This document shows, in pieces, positions 18,048-26,420 of a stretch of 64,000 nucleotides of DNA (position 1 is the first letter of the stretch; every line of letters starts with the position of its first letter). The translations under genes were made by a program, and so were the position numbers. Source of the stretch: Phycisphaeraceae bacterium (GTDB taxonomy: Bacteria; Planctomycetota; Phycisphaerae; Phycisphaerales; UBA1924); assembly GCA_015200025.1 (NCBI GenBank), contig CP054186.1, positions 1-64,000 of the forward strand, in the 5' to 3' direction. The notes under the pieces were generated by a model. The model ran no database searches. It was not told where the DNA came from and saw only the letters and a list, made by a program, of their open reading frames with translations.

Positions 18048-19307
18048 TTAGCGTTGGTCTTTGGCGAGTGCGGCGAGCCAGCGTGTTTCGTCGTCTTGGG
18101 TGGGGCCTGCGCGGAGCGGGTTGGCTGGGAGCGGCGGGGGCGCGGGGCGGCCTTTGGCGGCGGCCTCTTCGCGGAGCTGCGCGTCGACCTTGGCGCGGAG
18201 TTCGAGGGCCTTGGGCCACCATTCGAGGATGGCTTTGCAGGTGTCGGCGGGGGGTCTGTGGGTGAGGCCCGCGGCGGAGGCTTTGGCGATGGATCGGCGG
18301 TGGAAGCCGGCGTAATCGCCCTGGGCGGGGAGGAGGATGGGGAAGGTGCCGGGGGGGGCGCCGAGGGGGGCGAGGGTTTCGTAGGCGGCGTAGGTGAACG
18401 TGGCGTCCTTGGCGAGGCCGAGGGATTTCGAGGCGTCGAGGCAGGCGGCCATGAGGGAGGCGTTGGAGGCTGGGGGCGTTGGGCCGGTGGCGTTGAAGAC
18501 GCCGACGGTTTTGTTCTCGATGCAACGGATGATGAAGTCGGCGAGGTCTCGGACGTCGATGAACTGGAAGGGGTCGTCGGGGGCGCCGGGGACGAGGACA
18601 TTGCCGCCCTTGGAGACGCGGACAGGCCAGTAGGTGAAGCGGTCGGTGGTGTCGAGGGGCCCGACGATGTAGCCGGGGCGGATGTTGGTGACGCGACCGG
18701 GCATGGCTTTTTCGGCGGCCTGTTCGCAGAGGGCCTTGAGTGGGCCGTAGTTCTCGAAGCGGGCGCCCATGGATTCGACGGACGGATCGGCGATGGGTGC
18801 GAGTTCGTCGGACTCGTCGAGCCCCGGGCGGTCGTTGCGCGCGTAGACGGAGAGGGTGGAGATGAAGACGTACTGGGCGACGCTTTGGGCGAGGAGCGAG
18901 GCGGAGGCGTTGACGATGCGGGGGACGTAGCCGGAGGTGTCGACGACGGCGTCCCAGGATTTGCCCTTGAGTTCGTCGAGGCCCTTGGGGGAGGCGGTGT
19001 CGTCGGCTTCTTTGCCGTCGATGGTGGTGGTCTGGGCGTGCTTGTCGGGGTCGCGGTTGCCGTAGAGTTTTTCGGTGCGGTCGGGGGCTCCGACGAGTTT
19101 CTCGCGTCGGCCGCGGTTGAAGAGGGTGAGGGAGTGTCCGCGTTTGAGGGCGGCGTCGACGACGGCGGGCCCGAGGAACCCGGTGCCGCCGAGGATGAGG
19201 ATGCGGAGTGATTTGCGGGCGAGGATCGGAGCGGCGAGGGAAGCGAGGGTGGGGGTGAGGGCGAGGGAGACGGCGGCGGCTTTGAGGACGTCTCGGCGGG
19301 AGTTCAT
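18048..19307 (-). CDS. Tat-exported NAD-dependent epimerase/dehydratase-like protein
   Basis: 419 residues. The N-terminus SRRDVLKAAAVSLALTPTLA is a twin-arginine signal, so the folded protein is predicted to leave the cytoplasm through Tat. The mature part begins with the Rossmann motif ILGGTGFLGPAVV, followed by a typical extended-SDR body: TLFNRGRR, VVDTSGYVP, ISTLSVYA, GPLKALCE (YxxxK-like position modified to YGPLK) and NIRPGYIVGP. Substrate is unknown. A Tat-exported Rossmann enzyme presumably binds its nucleotide before export. The C-terminal 50 residues are low complexity (EEAAAKGRPAPPPLP). It converges with pyk, whose stop is 16 bases away. Confidence 0.85.
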   Translation of the reverse strand: MNSRRDVLKAAAVSLALTPTLASLAAPILARKSLRILILGGTGFLGPAVVDAALKRGHSLTLFNRGRREKLVGAPDRTEKLYGNRDPDKHAQTTTIDGKEADDTASPKGLDELKGKSWDAVVDTSGYVPRIVNASASLLAQSVAQYVFISTLSVYARNDRPGLDESDELAPIADPSVESMGARFENYGPLKALCEQAAEKAMPGRVTNIRPGYIVGPLDTTDRFTYWPVRVSKGGNVLVPGAPDDPFQFIDVRDLADFIIRCIENKTVGVFNATGPTPPASNASLMAACLDASKSLGLAKDATFTYAAYETLAPLGAPPGTFPILLPAQGDYAGFHRRSIAKASAAGLTHRPPADTCKAILEWWPKALELRAKVDAQLREEAAAKGRPAPPPLPANPLRAGPTQDDETRWLAALAKDQR

Positions 19308-19401
19308 GGGGGTGTGCTCTCGGGGCCGCGGTGGCTCCGTGCGCGGCGGGGGTGTGTACCCCCGCGGGACCGGCGGGTTGCGTGGGCCGGTTCGGGGTGT
19401 G

Positions 19402-19407
19402 TAGGAT
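19402..19407 (+). promoter_or_regulatory. -10 element TAGGAT for the LptD-like gene
   Basis: TAGGAT ends six bases before the GTG at 19414. It predicts a leaderless transcript that begins on a GTG codon. Confidence 0.5.
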
Positions 19408-19413
19408 CGGCGC

Positions 19414-22400
19414 GTGAAGCGAACGAGTGCGTATCTTGCGGGCGTGGCGGGGTCGGTGGCGGGGGTGCTGGTGGGGGTCTGCGCCGGGGTTCAGCCGGAG
19501 ATCGGGGTGCTGCGGTCGTCGTCGGTGGGCGGGCGGGACTTTGGCGGGGTGAGGTTCCCGCTGGAGCCGGTGCGTGGGGAGATTTCGTTCCGGGGGCTGA
19601 GGGCGTGGGAGTGGCGTGAGGGGGAGCTGGCGTCGGGCGGCGAGGTGGAGCGGCTGCTGTTGGAAGGGGATGTGCAGGTGCGTCTTGGGACGCAGGAGTT
19701 CCGTGCGGCTCGGGCGTCGGTGTGGCTGGAGCGGATTTCGGATGGGCCGGTGGGTGGGGCGGGTGGGGCGGGTGGGGTGTATCAGGTGTATGTGTATTTC
19801 GATCGGGTTGGGAACCCCGGCGACGGGGCAGGGGTGTCGGTGTCGGGGGACCGGCTGGGGGTGAGGGCGGTGGTGGAGGTGACGGGGGCGGTGAGGCTGA
19901 GGGCGGACGGGTTGAGCCGTGGGAGGCCCGGGGACGAGTTTGTGTGGGAGTCGGAGCGGGCGTTGTCGTCGTCGTTGGAACGGGCGAGGGACGGCGGGCG
20001 AGTGGAGGAGGTCCCTGGGTTTGTGCCGCCGGTGGCGAGGTGGCCGGCGGAGCGTGTGGACCCGTTCACGTCGAGGCCGTACCGGTCGATGGGGGACGTG
20101 GATTTGTCGCGAGTGGGTGGGGAGGTTGCGGGGGTGGTGTCTCGGGTGCCGTTCGCGGAGGAGAACCCGCCGAACTTTGCACGGGGCGGGGTGCTGTCGC
20201 TGTCGGCGAAGGAACTGGTGTATCAGGGGCCGGGCGGTGAGGGGGAGGTCGTCGGGGGCGCGGTGGGCGGCGGGGTGGTGATCGCGAGCGGTGGGGTGGT
20301 GGTCCAGTATTCGGACCCGAGGTCGGGGCGCGGGCTGCAGATGCGGGCGCAGCGCGTAGTGCTATTCCTGGCGGAGGACGGCGGGGCGGACGGGGTCGGC
20401 GGGGTGGACCGGCTGGCGATTGAATCGGTGGCGGGGGTGTACCTGGAGGGGGACGTGCTGGCGACGGACGGGTCGTACACGCTGCGCGGGCCGAAGGTGT
20501 ATTACGACGCGGCGTCGGGGCGTGCGGTGGTGCTGGACGCGGTGTTCTGGACGTACGACGAGCGTCGCGGGCTGCCGCTGTATTTGAGGGCGGAGGTGCT
20601 GAGGCAGGAGAGCGTGAGGGAGTTCCGGGCGGAGCGGGCGCGGTTCTCGACGAGTTCGTTCTTTGAGCCGGAGTTTTCGTTGGGGGCGTCGAGCGTGACG
20701 ATCTCTCGCCGCGAGGAGGTGGTGTCGGGGGCGGGGGCGGCGGGCGGGCCGATGGTGATGCGTTCGGGGATGGCGTTCCCGGCGGGTGGCGGCGGTGGTG
20801 ACCCTTTGTTCGGCGGGGGCGGCGGTGGCGGGGGCGGCGGGGTGACGACGCGGTCGCGTGTGGAGATCGACGCGGAGGACGTGACGCTGCGGGTCGGGGG
20901 GCTGTCGCTGCTGTATTTCCCGAGTTTTTCGGGTGATCCGTCGGCGGTGCCGCTGAAGGACGTACGGGTGGAGAGCGGCCGCGCGAACGGACCGGCGTTG
21001 CGGACGCGGTGGGACCTGGCGTCGCTCTTGAGCCTTGGGCCGTCGGAGGGCGAGCGGACGATCGACCTGCTGGCGGACGTGTACATCGAGCGTGGGGCGG
21101 CGCCCGGGGTGGACGCGGCGTGGTCGTCGGAGGGCTCGGAGGGTCGGCTGTTCGCGTACTCGGTGATCGAGGACCAGGGGCGAGACCTGCTCAAGCCCGG
21201 GACGACGCGGGACCGGGAGAGCGACACGCGGGGGATGCTGATCGGGGAGCAGCGGTGGGCGTTGAACGAGAGGTGGTCGGCGTTCGTGGAGGCGTCGCTG
21301 ATCTCGGACGAGACGTTCGTGGACGCGTTCTTTGAGCGACTGGGCGAGGAGCGCCGTGAGTTTGCGTCGCGGGCGGCGTTGGTCCGGCGCGGGGAGAACT
21401 CGCTGTTCATGGCGGACCTGAAGGGGTCGTTCAACGACTTCATCGCGAACGAGTATCTGCTGCAGAGCCGCGGGTACAGCGTGGCGAAGCTTCCCGAGGC
21501 GTCGTACGTGCGTCAGGCCGACGAGATTCTGAGCGAGACGGCGCTGGGCCCGGTGTCGTGGTGGCAGGAGTACCGACTGGGTCAGATGGCGATGCAGTTC
21601 GACGAGGTGACGGGGCTGGAGCGTGGGCTGGACACGCCGGAGCGTTCGCAGCGGCTGCTGGGGATCGACCCGGACGGGACGGTGGCGGGTCGGTTGCGGG
21701 CGCTGGGGTACCGGGAGACGCCGGTGGTTCGCGCGGACACGCGGCAGGAGTTCACGTCGCAGTACACGGCGGGCCCGGTGATGCTGGAGCCGTTTGTGGT
21801 GGCGCGGGGGACGCTGTACGACGACCCGTTCACGGCGTACTCGGGCGGCGAGGGGGAGCGGATGCGGGCGTGGGGCTCGGCGGGTGTTCGCGCGTGGACG
21901 CGGGTGGAGCGGATCGACGACACGGTGGAGAACCGGTTCTTTGATTTGAGGCGGATGCGGCACGTGGTGGAGCCGTCGGTGACGGTGTGGACGGCGGGGA
22001 CGAACGTGAGCCGGGTGGAATTGCCGGAGTACGACTACGCGGTGGAGGGGATCAGCGAGGGGACGGCGGCGCGGGCGGGGGTGTCGCAGCGGTGGCAGAC
22101 GGAGCGAGGGGAGCCCGGGGCGAGGTCGGAGCAGGTGGACGTGTTCGTGCTGAACACGGACGTGGTGTTCACGTCGGACGACGCGGACCGGCGGACGCCG
22201 TTCCCGAAGTGGACGGAGTTCCGCCCGGAGCTGTCGGCGCCGGGGAACTACGCGGTGGCGGACGGTCGGTGGCAGGTGAGCAGCGCGCTGGCGTTGACGG
22301 GCGGCTCGACGTTCGACTTCGAGACGCAGCAGCAATCGCGGACGTCGGCGGGGGCGCTCTTGCAGCACTTCCCCGGGTTCTCGACGTTCGGGGAGGTGCG

Positions 22401-22707
22401 GTACCTCAACGCGCTGGACTCGACGTACGCGGACGTGGGTGCGTCGTACGTGCTGACGTCGAAGTACTCGGTGACGGGGCTGGCGAGCTACGACCTGAGC
22501 AACGGGGGGTTCCAGGGCGCGGGGACGGAGGTGAGGCGGTCGTTCGCGTCGTTTGTGCTGGGGCTGAACGTGTCGTACAACAACGTGACGGACGAGACGA
22601 GCCTTGGGTTTGTGGTGAGGCCGACGGCGATCCAGCGTCGGCTGCGGGCGCGGGTGCTGGACAACGAGCCGGAGCCGGGGCCTGTGACGACGACGGAGGG
22701 GCTGTAG
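19414..22707 (+). CDS. LptD/OstA-like outer-membrane assembly protein
   Basis: 1097 residues. The signal-like N-terminus (AYLAGVAGSVAGVLVGVCAG) is followed by OstA-like beta-jellyroll strands (VERLLLEGDVQVRLG, LSAKELVYQGPGG, GVYLEGDVLATDGSYTLRG with KVYYDAASGRAVVLDA), then a long C-terminal half of alternating aromatic strands that looks like a beta barrel (RMRAWGSAGVRAWTRVERI, EVRYLNALDSTYADVGASYV). This matches LptD, which inserts lipopolysaccharide into the outer membrane. A Gly-rich linker lies near residues 458-478. No lptA, lptC or surA gene is adjacent. Sequence similarity to proteobacterial LptD is only architectural here, so a related outer-membrane role is possible. Confidence 0.72.
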   Translation: MKRTSAYLAGVAGSVAGVLVGVCAGVQPEIGVLRSSSVGGRDFGGVRFPLEPVRGEISFRGLRAWEWREGELASGGEVERLLLEGDVQVRLGTQEFRAARASVWLERISDGPVGGAGGAGGVYQVYVYFDRVGNPGDGAGVSVSGDRLGVRAVVEVTGAVRLRADGLSRGRPGDEFVWESERALSSSLERARDGGRVEEVPGFVPPVARWPAERVDPFTSRPYRSMGDVDLSRVGGEVAGVVSRVPFAEENPPNFARGGVLSLSAKELVYQGPGGEGEVVGGAVGGGVVIASGGVVVQYSDPRSGRGLQMRAQRVVLFLAEDGGADGVGGVDRLAIESVAGVYLEGDVLATDGSYTLRGPKVYYDAASGRAVVLDAVFWTYDERRGLPLYLRAEVLRQESVREFRAERARFSTSSFFEPEFSLGASSVTISRREEVVSGAGAAGGPMVMRSGMAFPAGGGGGDPLFGGGGGGGGGGVTTRSRVEIDAEDVTLRVGGLSLLYFPSFSGDPSAVPLKDVRVESGRANGPALRTRWDLASLLSLGPSEGERTIDLLADVYIERGAAPGVDAAWSSEGSEGRLFAYSVIEDQGRDLLKPGTTRDRESDTRGMLIGEQRWALNERWSAFVEASLISDETFVDAFFERLGEERREFASRAALVRRGENSLFMADLKGSFNDFIANEYLLQSRGYSVAKLPEASYVRQADEILSETALGPVSWWQEYRLGQMAMQFDEVTGLERGLDTPERSQRLLGIDPDGTVAGRLRALGYRETPVVRADTRQEFTSQYTAGPVMLEPFVVARGTLYDDPFTAYSGGEGERMRAWGSAGVRAWTRVERIDDTVENRFFDLRRMRHVVEPSVTVWTAGTNVSRVELPEYDYAVEGISEGTAARAGVSQRWQTERGEPGARSEQVDVFVLNTDVVFTSDDADRRTPFPKWTEFRPELSAPGNYAVADGRWQVSSALALTGGSTFDFETQQQSRTSAGALLQHFPGFSTFGEVRYLNALDSTYADVGASYVLTSKYSVTGLASYDLSNGGFQGAGTEVRRSFASFVLGLNVSYNNVTDETSLGFVVRPTAIQRRLRARVLDNEPEPGPVTTTEGL

Positions 22708-22739
22708 GGGGACGGGCGTCGGCCGGCGGTGGCTCGCGG

Positions 22740-23300
22740 TCAGAGGCCCTTCATGCCGCCGGTGCGGCGTGTTTTCTCGTAGCGGGAGAGGGAATCCTCG
22801 ATGATGGCGTGGGCGGCCTCGGCGGGGAGAATCTCGTCGACCTCGACGTCCTTGCGTTCGAGCATTTTGTAATCCTCGAAGAAGCGTTTGAGCATTTTGA
22901 AGATGTGCTTGGGGAAGTCGCTGGCCTTGAGGAACTCTGAATAGATGGGGTCGTTCATGAGGACGGCGATGATCTTGTGGTCGGGCTGGGCGTTGTCGAT
23001 CATGGTCATCATGCCGACGGCGCGGGCGTTGCAGAGGGTGAGGGGCGGGATTTCCTCGGTGGAGTAGACGAGAACGTCGAGGGGGTCGTCGTCCTCGGCG
23101 AGGGTCTGGGGGATGAAGCCGTAGTTGGCGGGGTAGTAGACGGCGGAGGAGAGGACGCGGTCGAGCATGAGCAGGCCGGTGGGCTTGTCGAGCTCGTACT
23201 TGTTGTTGGATCCCTTGGGGATCTCGATGACGGCGCGGAAACATCCCGGGAGAGGAGAACCCGGGATGCCGGGGATGACGTCGTGCCAGGGGTGGACCAT
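22740..23300 (-). CDS. ppa: Inorganic pyrophosphatase (family I)
   Basis: 186 residues, the normal length. Hydrolyses pyrophosphate to phosphate, pulling biosynthetic reactions forward in the cytoplasm. It has the active-site signature DDDPLDVLV (70-78), the conserved EIPKGSNNKYE (26-36), YPANYGFIPQT (56-66) and later acidic and Lys residues (about 115-150) that complete the metal site. The start is set by the domain and by TACCCT five bases upstream of the ATG. It converges with the LptD-like gene. The 561-base coding length fits exactly between the two. Confidence 0.95.
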   Translation of the reverse strand: MVHPWHDVIPGIPGSPLPGCFRAVIEIPKGSNNKYELDKPTGLLMLDRVLSSAVYYPANYGFIPQTLAEDDDPLDVLVYSTEEIPPLTLCNARAVGMMTMIDNAQPDHKIIAVLMNDPIYSEFLKASDFPKHIFKMLKRFFEDYKMLERKDVEVDEILPAEAAHAIIEDSLSRYEKTRRTGGMKGL

Positions 23301-23305
23301 GGGCG

Positions 23306-23311
23306 AGGGTA
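23306..23311 (-). promoter_or_regulatory. -10 element TACCCT for ppa
   Basis: TACCCT on the minus strand, five bases before the ATG at 23300. It predicts a leaderless mRNA. Confidence 0.5.
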
Positions 23312-23341
23312 GGAGGGAGGGAAGGGGATGGAGGGTTGGGG

Positions 23342-24637
23342 TCAGCAGCCGGACTCGAAGTCGGTGACGAAGGCGTCGAGGTCGAAGAAATCGATGAACC
23401 CGTCGCGGGTGTAATCGGCGCGTGGGTCGCCGAGTTCGAAGTGGGTGGTGAAGAGGTTGAGGTCGAAGAAGTCGATGAAGCCGTCGGCAGAGTAGTCGGC
23501 GGGGCACGGGGGCGGGCCATCGGGCGGGAGGGAGACGGGCTGGGGCCCCCCCTCGCCGAGGGCGATGAAGATCCCCGCGAAGTGTCCGGCGAGGTGGGAG
23601 AGGTCGAGGGTGCCCTGGACCTGGGTGGGGACCCAGAAGGTGACGGGGACGGGGGCGCCGATGGGCGGCGGGGCCCAGGGGCCCGAGGCGTGGGCGTCGA
23701 TCACGAAGCCGTTGCGGACGGAGACGGAGAGGTGGCCGGAGTCGCCGAGGAAGCGCGGGTGACCGAGGCGTATGTCGAGGTCGGCGTCGGCGGCGTCGAT
23801 GGTGAGGAGGCCGGACTCGTCGAGGGCGATATCGCCGGAATCGGAGAGGAGGTCGATGGTGCTTTCGAAGAGAGTTCCGGACTCGGAGTGGAGGCCGTCG
23901 GGGTCGAAGATCTCGAAGGTGATGGGGTCGAAGAGTCGGAGGGTGCGGAGGTCGGCGTGGGGCGGGGTGCCGGGGTAGTAGTTGTAGATCCACCACCCGC
24001 AGCGAGGATGGCCGGTGCGGAAGCGTTCGGAGCGGTGGATGATCTGGATGGTGGGGGGGGTGGTCCAGTATTGGACGGGGAGCCTGAGGAGCGCTTCGGA
24101 GAAGGCGAAGGCTCGGCCGTGGTAGCCGTAGAGGGTTCCGACGTTGTATCGGCTGAGGGAGTGGAGGGTGAGGTCGACCTCGCCGGCGGGGCCTCGGGCG
24201 GGAGAGGTGATGCTGGAGAGGGCGCTGGCCCACCCGACGGTGACGAAGGCTTGGTGGCCGTTGACCGGGGTTCCGGCGGCGGGGATGGTGCGTGTGAGGC
24301 GGTTGACGGTGACGGGGGGTCGCCAGCGGCCGAAGCCGAGGAAGTTCTGGTTCATGATGCGTGCGTTGGCGGGGAGGTAGTAATCGACGCCGTGGGGGTG
24401 GAAGTCGGGGTGCTGGGCGGCGGGGAGGTAGGAGGCGCCCAAGGGTGACCAGTAGGCGGCGCTCCAGGCGTGGACGAACTGTCGGGCCTGCACGAGGGAC
24501 CAGGTGGACCCCGGCGGTGGTGTGATGATGGCTTGCTGACGGCACTCGATCTCGGCGAACTCGGGGCATCGCGCGAGCGAGGGGAGGGCGAGGGAGGCGG
24601 CGAGGACGGCGGCGTGGGCGGTATGGGTGCGTTTCAC
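23342..24637 (-). CDS. Secreted protein with a two-cysteine variant GC-type dockerin module
   Basis: 431 residues from a GTG start with GGGAG about seven bases upstream. A signal peptide (AVLAASLALPSLARC) leads into a domain of about 340 residues that I do not recognise. It is rich in aromatic and His residues (HPDFHPHGVDYYLPA, FLGFGRWRPPVT), possibly an all-beta ligand-binding domain. The C-terminal pair of loops (DGFIDFFDLNLF and DGFIDFFDLDAF) ends in Gly-Cys, but the inner cysteine pair present in three of the sister proteins is missing. Only the first and last cysteines remain. Function unknown. The ppa gene follows downstream with its own promoter. Confidence 0.85.
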   Translation of the reverse strand: MKRTHTAHAAVLAASLALPSLARCPEFAEIECRQQAIITPPPGSTWSLVQARQFVHAWSAAYWSPLGASYLPAAQHPDFHPHGVDYYLPANARIMNQNFLGFGRWRPPVTVNRLTRTIPAAGTPVNGHQAFVTVGWASALSSITSPARGPAGEVDLTLHSLSRYNVGTLYGYHGRAFAFSEALLRLPVQYWTTPPTIQIIHRSERFRTGHPRCGWWIYNYYPGTPPHADLRTLRLFDPITFEIFDPDGLHSESGTLFESTIDLLSDSGDIALDESGLLTIDAADADLDIRLGHPRFLGDSGHLSVSVRNGFVIDAHASGPWAPPPIGAPVPVTFWVPTQVQGTLDLSHLAGHFAGIFIALGEGGPQPVSLPPDGPPPCPADYSADGFIDFFDLNLFTTHFELGDPRADYTRDGFIDFFDLDAFVTDFESGC

Positions 24638-24729
24638 GGCGTGGCTCCCGTTTCAGTCTCGGGCGGCCGGCGGCGCGACGGGCGTGGCCGGCGAGCCCTG
24701 AGCGATGAGGTCCCGTGACGCATCCGAGG

Positions 24730-24743
24730 GACGCCGCGGCGTC
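24730..24743. repeat. 14-bp perfect palindrome upstream of pgi
   Basis: GACGCCGCGGCGTC is its own reverse complement and lies 35 bases upstream of the pgi -10 element. It could be an operator. It lacks the T-run needed for an intrinsic terminator. Confidence 0.35.
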
Positions 24744-24778
24744 TTGCGCCTCACGTGCGGGGCGGGGGTGATTCGGGC

Positions 24779-24784
24779 TATCCT
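24779..24784 (+). promoter_or_regulatory. -10 element TATCCT for pgi
   Basis: TATCCT ends six bases before the ATG at 24791. It predicts a leaderless mRNA. Confidence 0.55.
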
Positions 24785-24790
24785 GCGGTC

Positions 24791-26227
24791 ATGCTGACCA
24801 TCGATTACGCGAACTGCCTGTCGTTGCGTGTTGGATCCCACGGGCTGGACCCGGCGCTGTTGTCGCCCGGGGGCACGGCGTCGGCGTCGTGCGCGGCGTT
24901 GACGAAGCGGCTGGCGTCGACGCGGGGGACGGGGTGGGAGAAATGGCGTGACCTGGCGAGGGATCCGGCGCGCGGGGCGCACGTGTCGGCGGTGCGGTCG
25001 GTGGTGGAGGCGTGCCGGGGGCGGTTCGACAACATGGTGGTGATGGGGATTGGGGGTTCGGCGCTGGGGAACATCGCGCTGCAGGCGGCGCTCAACCCGC
25101 CGACGTACAACCTGATGGCGGGCGGGGTGAGGCCGGGCCCGAGGCTCTTCGTGGTGGACAACGTGGACCCGGCGTCATTCGGGTCGGTGATGCAGTTCTG
25201 CGCGTCGAACGGGGGATTGAAGCGGACGCTGTTCAACGTGGTGAGCAAGAGCGGGGAGACGGCGGAGACGGCGGCGCAGTTCATGGTGGCGCGGGAGGCG
25301 CTCAAGCGCGAGCTGGGGTCGTCGTACGCGGGGAACATCGTGGCGATCACGGACCCGAGCAAGGGGACGATGCGGCAGATCTGCGAGCGGGAGGGATACC
25401 GGACGCTGCCGGTGCCCGACGGGGTGGGCGGTCGGTTCAGCGTGCTGAGCCCGGTGGGGCTGTTCTCGGCGGCGATGTGCGGGATCGACATCGAGGGGCT
25501 GCTCGACGGGGCGGCGGAGATGGACGCGGCGTGTTCGAGGGAGGATCTGCTGCAGAACCCGGCGGCGATGCTGGCGTTTCTGCTGGTGGAGCTGGGGACG
25601 ACCAAGGGGAAGACGAACCACGTGATGATGCCGTACAGCAACGGGCTGTACTTCATGGCGGACTGGTACCGGCAGTTGTGGGCGGAGAGCCTGGGGAAGG
25701 AGAAGGACCTGCAGGGGAACACGGTGTACGCGGGGTTCACGCCGATCAAGGCGTTGGGGGCGACGGACCAGCACTCGCAGGTGCAACTGTACCGCGAGGG
25801 TCCCAACGACAAGGTGTTCTGCCTGGTGGGGGTCGGATCGTTCGACCATCACGGGCCGGCGTGCCACGGGGAGGTGCAGGTGCCGCGCGGGCTGGGCGTG
25901 GAGGCGACGGCGTACCTGGAGGGGGCGCGGATGGGGGACCTGCTCAACGCGGAGCGCCGGGCGACGGAGTACGCGCTGGTGGAGAGCCAGCGGCCCAACA
26001 TGACGATCACGTTCCCGCGGGTGGACGCGCGGTACGTGGGGCAGTTCGTGATGCTGTGGGAGGTGGCGACGGCGTACGCGGGGCTGATGCTGGGGATCGA
26101 TGCGTACGACCAGCCGGCGGTGGAGCTGGGGAAACAGGCGACGTTCGGGCTGATGGGCCGTTCGGGGTATGAGGGGTTCCGATCGAAGGTCGATGGGGTC
26201 CTTACGGCGACGCCGTACACGATCTGA
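24791..26227 (+). CDS. pgi: Glucose-6-phosphate isomerase
   Basis: Interconverts glucose-6-phosphate and fructose-6-phosphate in glycolysis and gluconeogenesis. 478 residues, matching the shorter bacterial type. It has VVMGIGGSALGN for the sugar-phosphate site, FNVVSKSGETAETAAQF, GGRFSVLSPVGL (signature 1 region) and LGATDQHSQVQLYREGPNDK. The start at 24791 is preferred over an upstream in-frame ATG at 24755 because the -10 element lies between them. It is a single-gene unit flanked by two dockerin genes, with an AT-rich island immediately downstream. Confidence 0.96.
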   Translation: MLTIDYANCLSLRVGSHGLDPALLSPGGTASASCAALTKRLASTRGTGWEKWRDLARDPARGAHVSAVRSVVEACRGRFDNMVVMGIGGSALGNIALQAALNPPTYNLMAGGVRPGPRLFVVDNVDPASFGSVMQFCASNGGLKRTLFNVVSKSGETAETAAQFMVAREALKRELGSSYAGNIVAITDPSKGTMRQICEREGYRTLPVPDGVGGRFSVLSPVGLFSAAMCGIDIEGLLDGAAEMDAACSREDLLQNPAAMLAFLLVELGTTKGKTNHVMMPYSNGLYFMADWYRQLWAESLGKEKDLQGNTVYAGFTPIKALGATDQHSQVQLYREGPNDKVFCLVGVGSFDHHGPACHGEVQVPRGLGVEATAYLEGARMGDLLNAERRATEYALVESQRPNMTITFPRVDARYVGQFVMLWEVATAYAGLMLGIDAYDQPAVELGKQATFGLMGRSGYEGFRSKVDGVLTATPYTI

Positions 26228-26238
26228 TTGTTCTGAGA

Positions 26239-26268
26239 TTGGGTATTGTACGGTTCTCGTGCTTTATA
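26239..26268 (+). promoter_or_regulatory. Candidate promoter of the dockerin gene at 26421
   Basis: TTGGGT (26239-26244), an 18-base spacer and TTTATA (26263-26268) in an AT-rich island right after pgi. A second AT-rich patch with GATAT direct repeats follows at 26296-26312, and TACGAT lies at 26338. The true start site could be any of these. The leader would be roughly 70-145 bases. Confidence 0.4.
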
Positions 26269-26420
26269 GGACCTTTCGGACCACCCTGGACGGGTTGATA
26301 TTTCGATATATTGAATCGGGACGGGGATCGGAACGGTTACGATGCGTTCCAGCCCCGGGCGTGGCGTCCGGGGCGAGTGGCCCATCGTGGGTGTTTCAGA
26401 ATCAGTCCGGAGGAAGAACG

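Noticed and set aside
20362..23520. A 1052-codon minus-strand open frame over the LptD-like and ppa genes
   Set aside because: Low-complexity Arg/Pro/His composition, overlaps two well-supported genes and has no domain. The 35381-37681 minus frame over guaB/prmC was rejected for the same reason.
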